Assembly (NCBI RefSeq): GCF_008831285.2
Contig: NC_045142.1
Coordinates: 10,103,952 to 10,163,951, forward strand
Direction: 5' to 3'
From: Nymphaea colorata
Lineage: Eukaryota; Streptophyta; Magnoliopsida; Nymphaeales; Nymphaeaceae
Length of the DNA stretch: 60,000 bases
Positions 10,331-23,200 of this stretch are shown in pieces. Every line of letters starts with the position of its first letter. Position 1 is the first letter of the stretch. The translations under genes and the position numbers were made by a program. The notes beneath the pieces were generated by a model, which was not told the DNA's origin, did not search any database, and was given only the letters and a program-made list of their open reading frames with translations.

Positions 10331-12160
10331 TTTGCCTGCATCAACAATGGCCACCACTAACACTGCATTTTCTCATCTGAAAAAAGCCCAACCAATCAAG
10401 GACTTTTAATGTCTTTTTTTCATTTCATGTTGAACCTCTTTTAGCAGCGGCTTCCTTGCTACATGATCAACCATCATTGAGTGAGGAGCAGAAGCAGTGT
10501 CGAGAGGAGAAGGTACAAACCCTCGCTTCATCTCCCCTCCCTAACTGTGAAATTAAAGTTTGCTCGAGGGACTTCAACTGCAAGACTGAATTGAGCTATA
10601 TTCAAGTCAACCGTCCTTCTGTCTAAGTCAAGATCCTCAAGGGTTCAGTATATGAAACGAGTCAGCAACATGGTAAAGAACAAGCAATTCTTGACTTATG
10701 AAGCATAAATAAGCAACGGTTTGCCAGCCCCTCATCAACAAAAGGACCGTCTAACTGAATCCACCCCAGTACCCAGAAGAAGATTTTTTCCACTTCTAGT
10801 TGAACCAGTGAAAAAAAAATGGAGAGAGAGAAAGTGGGTAATGCACCAATTCACACAACACATTGAGATTCTTTATTCTAGTACAAAGATCTAGCGTGTT
10901 GGAACCATTACTGAAAAGTATGTATTATATACAGCCACAGCGACAGAATCAAACCTCATTTCAGTAGAGAAATTCTGGCACTTTCGCTTTACCACATTAC
11001 GTTCTCGTAATTCCCTGGCACAAGCACAAAAAAAAAAAATCCACAAATATATAAAATGCAGCACGTAGTTCTTAAAGACCAGCCATGACAAATCCTCCAA
11101 GATCCTGATTGTTGGCCATAATCAATAACCAAAGTTGCGAAGAGAACCAACCCTTGACCCTCCAATAAGGTAAAAGTTACAATCAGAGCAGTGGCAAGCA
11201 CACGCACGTTTTAAAAAGATCGAATCAAGTGTAGCAAGAAAGGCATTTTTTTCTACTTATTAAAACAATTAGTAAAACAAATTTAGTTCATAAGAGTAGG
11301 GACATAAACTTACTATGCTAAAATTTTGCCATGCAAATCATGAACGGTGCATAAAACGGCAGCTTGAGATAGTCACTAAAGTACAGGCAAAGCCACACTA
11401 AAAATTGAGGCTAGTGTGCTTGGTTTGTGGAACTAATCGTGCATGAACTGAAGGACGACAAAGGAAACCACATGAATCGCATCAGCTGCAGGAACACTTC
11501 CATACGCATGCATTATTTTGAATGTGAAAGTTAAAATGTGCAATCATACGTCATGACAAACAACCCCTGCTTTTTCTCAAGAAAGTTGGAATCACGAAAG
11601 ACAACACATAAGAGAACCATACACGTTTTCAAATTCTCAAGTGCTCGCAAAAATTAGCACTGCGAATGGGAAAATTTTCACAACGAGAATGGGAAGAACC
11701 CAAATCTGGCTAAGAAATATTTTCAACTAAATAAAAAACTGAACGTCAGCGGGAATGCATAAATATGAAAATGTAGAGGCAACATAGAAAGTAACACATA
11801 AATGCAGACGCACAAAGCACACAATTCACAAAGAGAAAAAGCAAGAAATCTTTGACAATGTGGTTCAGCAAACCTGCCAGAATCCAACAAGAATCTTCAC
11901 GAGTTCTGATGTTGTGAATAGCTAACCAATCATCATTGAACACAAGATAGCTTAGTGCACAAAGACTAAGATACAGGCTCACCCTGGCTTTCAACCACTT
12001 AGAGAGTAAGCATGAAGACACCACATGAATAACCAGCAGGTGCTAACCCCCCCCCCCGGAAAAAAAAAAAATCTCCTAACAAGAAAATGGAAATATCCAT
12101 ACTTGCAAATCTTAAATGGACATGAGCTTTGATTGACACCAAATTCAACTTGTGTCCAGT
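10331..12160. other. intergenic DNA downstream of the ABC gene
   Basis: Apart from a poly-C/poly-A run at about 12,048-12,072, I see nothing definable. The open frames here are short and unsupported. Confidence 0.45.
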
Positions 12161-12166
12161 TTTATT
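12161..12166 (-). terminator. candidate polyadenylation signal of ABC gene
   Basis: On the - strand this reads AATAAA, 170 bp past the TAG stop of the ABC transporter. The position is normal for a plant 3' UTR of about 190-220 bases. Confidence 0.5.
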
Positions 12167-12335
12167 GATGGCTTTACCAATACTTATTATTCACTATTGT
12201 ACAGAAGGATTTATACAAATTTCATTTTGTGGAGCAACTCCACAATATATCAAATAAAATGAAAGAACACCTTTCATGAAGTTATCCAAGAATAGATTAC
12301 AAGAATGACAACATAGGCCCAAAAGACAGAAATTT

Positions 12336-12476
12336 CTATGCGTCCAATTTAGTAGTTGTATCATTTCCATCGGCACTATTTTGTTGCCACCATAACTGTG
12401 CATATCGTCCGGCTCTTGATAAAAGTACTTCATGAGGACCATGTTCAATTACTTTACCATTCTCTAAAACAATGAT
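12336..12476 (-). CDS. ABC gene exon 19 (last)
   Basis: It begins in phase 0 right after a cag acceptor, encodes the final 46 residues (IIVLENGK to TTKLDA) and ends with TAG at 12,336-12,338. It holds the D-loop-distal end of the nucleotide-binding domain, including the GRYAQLW motif typical of ATM transporters. Confidence 0.93.
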   Translation of the reverse strand: MIVLENGKVIEHGPHEVLLSRAGRYAQLWWQQNSADGNDTTTKLDA

Positions 12477-15400
12477 CTGAAATTTCCATAAAGAATAAGA
12501 TGGTAAAAGTCAGCATTATGAGAATGACAAAAAGCAGAAGAATAATCCTTAAAACTTTGGTGCAAGGGAAAAAAAAACTTCCAGTTTTATAAATGAATGT
12601 CAGGCTCTGACAACACCTATCGGACTTAAGTGCCAGCACCACGGAGACTTCTACTTTATGTGTCTGTGAAACTGAATACATACCTCATCACATTGCATCG
12701 CAGTTGTCAGTCTATGAGCAATGAAAATGGCAGTCCGGTTGGAAGCTAAAGACTTCAATGCATTCAATATTTCTGCCTCTGTTGTGCTGTCCAGAGCACT
12801 GGTTGCTTCATCACATAGTCTAATGAAAACAGCAGAAACAATTAAGTTCCCCACAGACGGGCTAAAAATTTTTATCTACAGACTTATACACTTAGCATTT
12901 GTTTAATGTCGTTACCACTAATCAAGATATTAGAGTAATTAGTGCCATGCCAAATGACACCAAGACTGCCTTAAACTTGTAGGAGAAAAAAGATGCAACA
13001 TCACTGTTTTACTAAAATTCAGATAAAAAAATGAACTGTAAAGCATGAAAACAAGATACTAAGATCACCTAAACAACTTGTGGAAGAGACCAGTGTAGCC
13101 ATAAAAAGGTTATAGGAAGAATGCATTAACCAACAAAACTAAAAACGTTAACCAAAGGAAGCCTGAAAAAAGGGTACTAGAGCTGGAACTGTGAGCTACA
13201 CTAAAGTCCAGGTCGTTGGAGGAAATATTGATTACACGGATGCAACGTCATTGGAGTCAGCAAAGGTCATTGAGCACGTTAAAGTTTGGATTGTTGATGG
13301 AGAGGCTAAAGGAAATGCAACAGTAATCAAACTCAACTTCACGCCCTCTAGAACCAGGAGTACCCTGAACTGTAATTGGATGGCAAAATTTATATCGGAT
13401 TTGGGGGCAAAAGTTATTCACCTAGATGTTTCAATTGGACAGGAGTAAATTAGGTGTGGCAGTCAAAGAGGTAAACTTGTCTTCATTATGAGAAAAAGCC
13501 TTAGGTTATCCAATTAAACAGAATCCGCCAATGAGATACAACCATTCAATGATTGCAAAGGTGCACATACAAGCGGCACTAGCATATTCAATTCAAATCT
13601 AGTCATGGCCAAGACAGCACACATGCTACTGGAGTAGTCGGTATCTATGCATGGGCAAAATGGAATACTAAAGGGCTTAAATCTTACAGAGTTGAAATGG
13701 ATAAAAGAAATTTGTATTACAGCTACTTTCCATAACGAAAGTCAGATATTAGAACACTTGGGGCCATGCACATGAGCAATGGGGTTTGCTTCGGTTGATT
13801 TCATATCTGGGATTTGGTGAATCAGAGAGATTAAGGATCCACACAGTTGATCTGGTGGATGGAGATGGCCCATTTCCTATTTTTTTTGGTGAGGCAACTG
13901 AATCACAACATTGTTGGGGATATATGAAGGATAACATTGTACATGCCCAAGGAGAATGGGTGCTTACCAGGAAGATAAGGTTGTTGCCTCGTGCTTTGCA
14001 TTTGCAAATTCAGTGCCATGGAGATACATTTGCGCTGTTTTATTTACGATGGGTTGCAATTCATGTCATGCCAAAGTAACAATCACTTGAACTATGTGTG
14101 CTGGGTTGCAATTGGTAGTAGATGGGACTGTATGTTTGGTGAGCTGCAGGATTTGTGGTTGAGTCTGTCTTCAGACAACACATTTTTGCTGGCTATATGG
14201 TATTTGTAACACTAACTTCTCCTCATTTTACTCCGCAGACATCTTAAATGATGTCCACATACCTTTTTGCGTATGTCACATGGATGCTGGGTGTGGTGCT
14301 GGTGCAGATGCAGCAATTTTTCCAAAAAAAAAAAAAAAGGTGTGGGTGTGGCAACAATGTATATATATGTGTGTGTGTGTATGTATAAAAATCATTTGGT
14401 ACATAGTTATGTAATTGTTTAGTAGCTTTATTTATCTATATTTATATATAAATTTCTGTATTATGATAGATTTCTGTATTATGATAGTTTAGTTATGCGC
14501 ACATTTAACTGGTCAGTTTTGACCTGCTTCGGCTGACCGAACTGCATGTGTTGTGTCGGAAAAGCACCAGCATCGATGCGGGTGTTTAGATGTGACATAG
14601 CTTTCTGCTACCAACTGATTAACCCAGATGCCTTTGAGTTTTAGTAGAATGAAAAAAATTATAGTATCTAGTAGTAAGTCGCCTCTCAATCTAGATCATG
14701 ATAGAAGGCAGTCAACGACCAATAAGCATTGGAAAAGTGGCAGCTGCCACATTTGGCAGGTGTTATTGTCTGCCATTATGGCATTCCTAAAAGTACTCAA
14801 ATTTTCTTGAGTGCAGAACACTGAGATCAAATGGTAAACTTCGGGGAACAGCAAATAGTAAAGTCCAGACAGATTCAAAGCATGATAAAGGACTAGAACA
14901 GGTAGCAAGAATTCTCTTCCTCCAGAATCACAAACACTAAACCAGACTGCAAATTCTCTTCCTCAAGAATCATAAACATGTAACTTACCTATAAAACCGG
15001 AAAATTTTAGACTTCCAAGGAGGGAAAAAAGCTTTTGTTCTAGAGTTGGAAGTCAAAAATGAGATAGGAACAGACATAGATTAAGAGCATGATAAAGGAC
15101 TAGACCAGGCTGCAAGAGTTCTCTTCCCCTAGAATTACAAACACGTACCTTATGCATAAAACCATAAAACTTTAGACTTCAAAAGAGAGAAAAAAAGCCT
15201 TTCTTCTAGACTTGGAAGTCAAAAGATATGCTAGATCAACAGAAGCAAATTAGACTGAGGCCTGGGCCTTACAGAATGGGGGAGGCCTTGAGAAATGCAC
15301 GAGCTAAAGCTACACGCTGCTTTTCACCACCACTTAACTGTTAACCACAGACGAACATGGTATCAGATATTAAACTGAATGGTGCCTGTGAGCCTAACAT

Positions 15401-18400
15401 ACAGATAAGGACAAAATCCTAACCATGTGAACCCATCCAAATAAAATAGTCTGTTTGCCCAAAGGCATTGTCACAAACATCATTAAAAAATGTAACAAAA
15501 GGAAAACAAGGAAAACTTAAAAGGGAAAAGATTGCAATATTTTGAAAAAAGAGAAATGAAAATATTGTGTTTTTCCCTTTTCTCAGAAAAATATTTTTTA
15601 ATATACTTTAAAAGTTTTTATGCTTATTTTTTAATACTTTAATAGCTATTCAGAGAATTGATTAATGTTTCGTAAGAAAAAAGTAGAAACTCATTTTTTT
15701 CATAAAATTTACTATTATTTTTATATTTCTAAATTTCTTACGTTTCCAAGATTCCCCCCAGACGAAAAATTCCCAATCAATACGTGAGAAGAACCTTCTC
15801 CATAAAAACCTAAAAACGAAATTGGTATAAGATACTGAAAGAAAAGCATAAGCATGTAGTTTCAATTTTCTACCAAAACACATCATTTGCATGTCTTTTT
15901 CTTATTTCATCATTAACATGTAAGAAATATGTAATGGCATAAGCCACACCACCAGACATATCCCATATCCTACTGACGAAAATGTGCATAGACATTCAAT
16001 ATTAGAAAGTGGAAGAAAGTCTTAACTGCGATCTAAGCAGGCAAAATTATGAAACTGCAGTCAGTTCCTGGAAATTATATCTTACCTTAAGTCCACGTTC
16101 TCCAACCATTGTCATGTATTTATCTGGAAAGTTCATGATAGTCTCATGTATGGCAGCACGTCTAGCAGCATCGTAAACCTAAATATAAGGGGAAATGAAA
16201 ATGGGGTCATATTACAATAACTTAACTTGAGAAAGTAAAGATTGGTGATCTAAATAAGTCACCTCATCCTTAGTTGCCGAGAGTCGCCCATAGTGTATGT
16301 TATGGAATATAGTGTCATTGAACAATACCTGTTTATTGATTGAATTAAAAAAAAATCTACATAAAAATTAGATGAAATGAGATTGATGTAGTGCAAATTT
16401 CCTCAGAAAGTTTGCATGATACTATCTAAGATTTAGAAGGCAAAAGTGTAATGGTAATAAACTGTTAAAAACAAATAAATACATTTGTATTATCTACCAA
16501 ATGCTTGTATGTTAGCACTTTATGTAAGCTTGTGCATGAATTCAATTGAACATTCTCAAGTATAGCAGTTTTACATGGGCTCCTCAAAGACTTTGTGGCT
16601 GTTGTTCTTGAGCTTTTGGGACTCCTATTCTCGACACTCACGTAATATCAGAGCCATATGAGTTTTATATCCTTATGTTGCTTGAAGTGAAGAGAGCAAA
16701 GACATTTGCGGCATATTCTTAGAGGTTGTGCCTCTCCTACAAGTCAAATTTTGAAGACTGCTTCACCAAAGGAAGTGCTAGTCCTTTATCATCGCTGCAA
16801 AAGGGAGGTATCTTTCTCCATCAACTTCAAGTTGAATGAATCAGGAAATCACCTTGTGTGGGCCAGGGATCTTAAGGACCACATTAAGGACAACTGGACA
16901 AGGATTATGGCGATATCACAAACAGATAATTTCAAAAGGTAACCCAAACCACACTTACCAATATTGTTGAAGACAAACCAAGTTTTTCAAGGAGAAGAAA
17001 GAGATAAAACATTGGAGGAATTATCAAAGGACTGGAATCGAAGAATGCAAAAGTGCAGCCACAGATTCTCACCATTGAAACAAGGACCAGCACAAACCTC
17101 TTTAAATTCCAAAAGGTAGTTTTCAGATTGGGACTATCTCAAAAGGATGCATACCTCAAGAGACATAAAATTTTATTTGCAAGATAACATTGAGTATTCT
17201 AAGCACGAAGACAGAAGTGCTAGAGATTATTTTACTGACATCTGTGCCATATGGGATAAGAATATTCCTTCATCCAAAATGCGAAGAAAAGGCAATGAAA
17301 ATGAGATAAAATCATGAAAAGAACTTAAGGAGTACTTTCTCAGTTTTCAACATGAGCTTAGGCCTGAAGTATGACAAACAAAAGCATGCTTACAATTATC
17401 TCTTACTCCACCATTCCCTTGAAGAGATTATCACTAGGCTTCATAGTGAGAAAACTCATACAACTTCGAACAAAGTGTGATTGTGACTTCTAGCTCCAAA
17501 TATAGACAATCTCCATTCCATTTTATTGTTCAGAATTATGAAATAAATAATTTTCTTGCAAAGAATATATTCTTGGGAAAAATGAAAGCCCTACCTTTTG
17601 AAAATATGTATGACTAAGAGGCCTTCTGAGTAAGAGGCCTCTTAAACCAAAACCTAATTGAAGAAGTATGTGGAGGTTCCACCTGGCAATAAAATTCTCC
17701 AATGCAAGGTTCTTAATTTAAACAAGGCCCCTTATGGATTCAAACAATCACCTAAGGCTTGGTTTGAACTTTGACCAATTTAGTAATGTATCTATAAATG
17801 GAGTTTGCTCTTGTCATACAGACACCACTTCTTTCAAAGATACAAATCCTTATCCTACTATTATAGGTAACATGATAACTAAAAGAGTGATGAAATGGGT
17901 TACACAAATCAAGTTTTTTTTTAATAATCAATTTAAAGTGACTGATTTGGGGTTGTTGACTACCTTTTGGGTATTGAGGTAGCATACTCTTCAAGAGGGT
18001 ACTTCTATCTTAAAACCAAGTTTATCTATAATATTGTTGCAAGACCTTGTCTTACAGATGATAAGATGGATGAGTCACCAGCTTTGACCCAAAAAATGGA
18101 GATTGATGGACTCCCCCTGAAAAAACCTACACCTTACAAGAGAACTTGTGGAAGCAATAATGCATGCCAATGTCACTCACTCAACAACGCTAATTGCTAA
18201 CACTTTGCACAAAGCCAGTCGAATTCAACATTCTCCAACCACCGTACAGTGATGCAGTTTGGTATTGTTCATTCCATCGTCATCAACCTCACATTCAATC
18301 AGATCACCTAAATAGAAACTGGAGACCACAAACAACAAAAAGGCATGGGTTCTTTGTGAGATCTGGATAAAGAGAAACTTTGGATCTTTGACAATCAAAT

Positions 18401-20238
18401 CAATCCATAAGCTAATTAATTGAAGGCCAAATAGGAACTAGAAAGGTTTTTAAACTTATTATCTTTATTACAAAAAATAAAAAATATACTGAAAGAAAGC
18501 AAAGAAGACCAATTTAACAACATCACAGAACAAATTCTTGCTGGTTCTTGTGAAACTTACAGTATCTTGTGGCACAACACCGATAGACTGACGAAGACTC
18601 TCAAGTGTAACATCTCGGATGTCCTGGCCATCTATCCTTATCTGTTAAAAGTTAAAAATTTCAAGACAGTTCTTTGACATCATAAACATTCATGACATAC
18701 CATATTATGAAACCAGAGAGTTCCTTGTGAAGGCCAAAATATGTGAGCGACCACAGAACTAATTGTGAGAACAGAAATTTTTGCTGTCAAACATGCTTCT
18801 ATCAGACCAATAAATTGTTTCTAGTTGCTGTCAAAGAAATATAAATACATCATTAAACAATCGCAATTAACATTCCTATGTTTCCTTCAGTTTCCAAAGT
18901 AGTCCATTCTACGACCTAGACAAGCATACATTATAGCCCTTACCAACCCAATTGATTGGTCTAATTGGGAAGCTAGAAATGTGTATACAATCCAAGGTTT
19001 GAATGAAAAAAATGCCCTATCATGTGGAGTTCCGAAATAAGCTTTCTCTGACAAGCATTTGATTTTTCTTTGCTTCAACACTCAAGTCATTCCGACAATG
19101 CACACATGTTTTCCACTGAGAACAACTTTGTGTTTGTATGGTGTACCCAAATGGAAAAGTATATTCGTCTCCAGGGAATATCATCCTAGGAAAACACAAT
19201 ATGGATTACAAACAGAATATATCCACAATCGCAAGTAGATCTGTAGTTGAACTAACCAACATCCACAATGTTAAGCTGTTGCTTGTATAGCACCCTATGA
19301 CTTGTTCTGCCTTTGGCATAAGCAGATTATATGCTACATTACATGTGAAAATTACTGCTGGTGCCAGGGGTTGCCAAACTGGCTTTTTGACTTTCTAATT
19401 TATCCTGAAATTTAGGATGGAACCAGAGTAACTGATCTAACTTGCATCATACAGATCCTTAAATGACTTTGCCTGGATCATAAAAGAGTTTAGCTAAATA
19501 AACACATAAATTCATTGTGTATATTCATAAAAACATATATTACTGAACACAAAAAAAATACTAAAATATACACAAAATGTACAGAAATAACTAAGCTAGA
19601 CCCAAAAAATTAAAAAAAAAATTAAGGCTGCCAGTGCCACACCCCAGTGCACACCCATGTCGACCCTCGTTGCATGGGTGCATGGCCTTTTCAGGTGCTC
19701 CCATGTTTCAGAGCCTCCAACTAACTTAAATAATACAAACTACCAATCTCACGACTCCATAGCAAGTAGGCTCAACAGCAAAGATGAAAAAGTGGACTTT
19801 CCAACTGTATGGATTCCAGAAGGAAGTACCACAAAGCATTTTACAGGAATGGCTAGCTTGGTTCAATCAACCCATGTATCACAATGCAACCAGAGATTTC
19901 AATAGTGAGCAATCACAAGTATTACGATGATCAAGAGGACAGGATCCATAGACTATTGTCGTTCTAGGCCACCATAATAAAGAAAAGTTGTACACAGAAA
20001 CAGAAATTACTACAAACAGGGTAGACATGTGTATATATGTGTGTGTGTGTGTGAGAGAGAGAGATGAAATTCCAAATAGTTTATAAGATGAAAGTCATTG
20101 AACCTTACAGTTCCACTGTCAGAGTCGAAAAACCGATATAGAAGCCTAAGAACTGTTGATTTACCTGCAATTGAACATTCTCACAAATAAACAACAAGAA
20201 CCAAAGAATGTGATGATACAAATAAGTAGAAGTGTGTG

Positions 20239-20291
<53 letters not shown>

Positions 20292-23200
20292 TAGTACTAT
20301 GCACCGAAAAAAGAAAGAACCATATGATAGTTCGAAACGGGGACTAGGAAGGTTCCATAAAACTAGAGAACCTAAAATAAAAAGGAAAAAGAAAAAAATA
20401 ACCTTATGAACTACATGAAAACTTATTAGCAATGTTGTAAAAAGTGTATTGTAAGCCGTATCGGTCTACCTTTAAGATACGTTGTGTCGTAAAATATCGT
20501 AACGTATCGTAACCGTATCGTTTTTTTTAATAAATAAGAAAAAGTAGGAAAAAAATTCAAAAAATTCATAAAAAATCAGTAAAAAACAAGAATAATATGT
20601 TCTTCATAAAAAACACATAGATTTATAAGTCATAAGGTCCATAAGTCTATGAGATACCACATTAGAAAACAAGTTTTAGATGGTAAGTATTACATCATAA
20701 GATGATAATGAAATTGTGAAAATGTTCAATGTCAATACATATAAAATGAAAGCACTCTCGGCTCTCATTCATAATCTTCATCATATTCATTCTCATCCTC
20801 ATCTCCATCTTCTTCTTCATTCACGATTTAAAAAAACCTCTTCCCTCCCAACGAGAATCAGCCACCCACGCACAAATCCATGGTTTAATCGATGATTTCA
20901 TTTTGAAAATCGATAATTTCCCTCCACGGCAGCACAATCTCTAGGTTAAAAATGAAGAAGGGTTGGGTTTTTATAAAAAAAACTCGAAAAGGGGGGTTCC
21001 AGCCCCCATTTTTTTAAATCAGCCTGTATCATACAATACAGGGCGTGTATCGTATCGTATTTTGTAAAAGATACGTATCGTATCGTACGTATCGGCCCCG
21101 TATCGTACAACACTGCTTATTAGCAAAAATTAGTGATGAATTATGTGCTCTGCAATAATGCAACGCACATAAGCTCTGGAATTAATATAACACACTGTGA
21201 CCTCACGAACTACCAAAGAAAATAAGATCAAATAATTATTTGGCCATAACCTTGATTGATGCAAGAATAGCAGCAAAATGAAATAAAACATCTCAAAATG
21301 GGACAATCACATGGAAAAAGGAATGCTAATTTCATTTCAATTCAACTAAACCAAGCAAAACAACATCAATCAAAAGTGTAGGCCTTGCCAAGAAGATAAG
21401 AGTAGCACCATGTCTCATGATCGATGAGTGGAGTTGCTTTAGTGGAAATCAGCTTTTGAATAATTGATATGCGTTAGAATATCTTGTATAGGGAACCGGG
21501 TCTGGATATGGACCGGTCCCAAGGGCGCGGGTACCGAGAGTGGCTCGGCACCCTAGGCGGGTCTCCCTCTTATATAAACCCACTTATTGTGTAATTGTAG
21601 ATTAAGTGGAAATAACATTCTCTTTCCTAGGGTTGCGGTTTTGCCCCTAGGTTAGAGCTTCTCCATGGTTTTTCACCTCTTACTGAGGTTTTCCACGTAT
21701 ATCGTGTGTTTCTTCTCCGTTCTCTTCTTGTGTTGCTTGTTTCTACATGGTATCAGAGCCAGCACGTGTGGGTTTTTTGGTGTGATCGTGGAGTTTCCGC
21801 CGCTGTCGGAGTTTTTTTTTTTTTTTTTTTTCGCCCCTGCCACCGCTGCAGTTTCCGCCGCCACCGTCGCTTGGACTTTCTTTGCGCCCGCCGCTGGTTT
21901 GTGCACCTGTCGCCATCACCGTTGTTCCGTGCCTCCGCCGCTGGTGACCTACGGCGCCGTCGTTCTTCCGCCGCCGCCAGGGTTTCACTCGCCGTCGCCG
22001 TCAGGGCTACTTCTGCCACCGCCGTCAGGGCTTCTTCCGCCGTGGTTCTTCCGCCTTCGCCGCCTCTTGTCCTGTTGTCTCTTGTGCTGGTGTCGCGTTT
22101 CCTGGTGTTGGGTATTGCTTTACTTTGGTGATTGTGATGGCCGAAGAGATGACTTCCAAGATCGATGCTGCCTTTGACTCGGGCAGTAATACCAAGAGCG
22201 AGAACTTGCCTGTTCAAGTCACTTCCATTCGGCTGAACAAAGACAACTATCTCTCTTGGTCTGTTGCACTTGAAATAGGGATTACCAGTCGCGGTCACCT
22301 TCCCTATATCACTGGGGAGAAACCTGCACCTTCTAAAACGGATCCACAATGGGCGACTTGGGCGTTGGAAGATAGCCAAGTTAAAGTATGGGTCATTAGT
22401 TCTGTTTCCGCTGATATTCAGCCTCCGATCTTGCGTAAGTCGACTGCATATGACATGTGGACTGTGCTTGCATGAATGTATGGCCGTAAGAAGAGAGTCT
22501 TGCGCACGTACCAAATCAAACGTGGCATCTACTCTCTTAAACAGGGTGACTTGTCTGTGGCATCCTTCTTTGCAGCCCTGAAGACTAAATGGGAGGAACT
22601 GGACTATCATGTGAATGATGACTGGCATTGTGGTTCTGATCATGCCTTAAACTGGGAAAAAGAATGAATGGACCGGACTTTTATTTTCCTTGGAGGATTA
22701 CGTGATGAATTTGAATCCATTAGGAGCCAAATTCTCAATTGTGACGAGATTCCTGGGATTGAGGAGGTGTATGCCCGGGTAGAATCTGAGGAACAACGTC
22801 GCCAAGTCATGCATATTGACTCCAGCCATGGGAGTTCTCCCTCAGCGTTTGTTAGTCGTGCCTCAGGGACTGGACAACGTCCTGTTCGGCATTGTAGTCA
22901 TTGTAACAAGTTGGGGCATTCTGTGGATTTCTGTTGGGATATTCATCCTGAGAAGAGACTTGTTCGTGGTCGTCCTCCTTCTAGTCGGCGAGGGTCTTTT
23001 GTGTCTGACTCTAGTTAGGGTAGTTCGTCAAATGTTTAGATATGCTTCATGTTTTACGTTAAAAGATGATACAAAAAGAAATTAAAAAGGCAGATGTAGG
23101 CTATAATGAGCCTTCCGAAGATGAAAAAGAAGAGGAAGAAGCTTATGAATGTGATGATGATGATGATAGCAGTCTAAGAATAGATTTGGAGACCTCAAGA

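Larger units (their letters stand above)
12820..15272. other. intron 17, with a MITE and unidentified frames
   Basis: A 2.45-kb intron. It contains the 330-bp MITE at 14,271-14,600 and two open frames on + (13,191-13,448 and 13,786-14,079) that I do not recognise. A (TG)n run lies near 14,366. Confidence 0.6.

Noticed and set aside
12194-12448. 84-codon frame on - strand
   Set aside because: It is an out-of-frame reading of the last ABC exon and its 3' UTR.
20156-20432. Frames with Cys-Val or Arg-Glu and Ser-Leu runs
   Set aside because: They are translations of (TG)n(AG)n repeats on either strand.
21665-22177. 170-codon + strand frame rich in Pro, Ser and Leu
   Set aside because: It spans the LTR end, primer binding site and GC-rich leader of a copia element, and shows no protein motif.
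21753-22643. 296-codon open frame on the - strand
   Set aside because: It is the antisense of the copia A leader and gag; its low-complexity part comes from GC-rich leader repeats and it has no domain.
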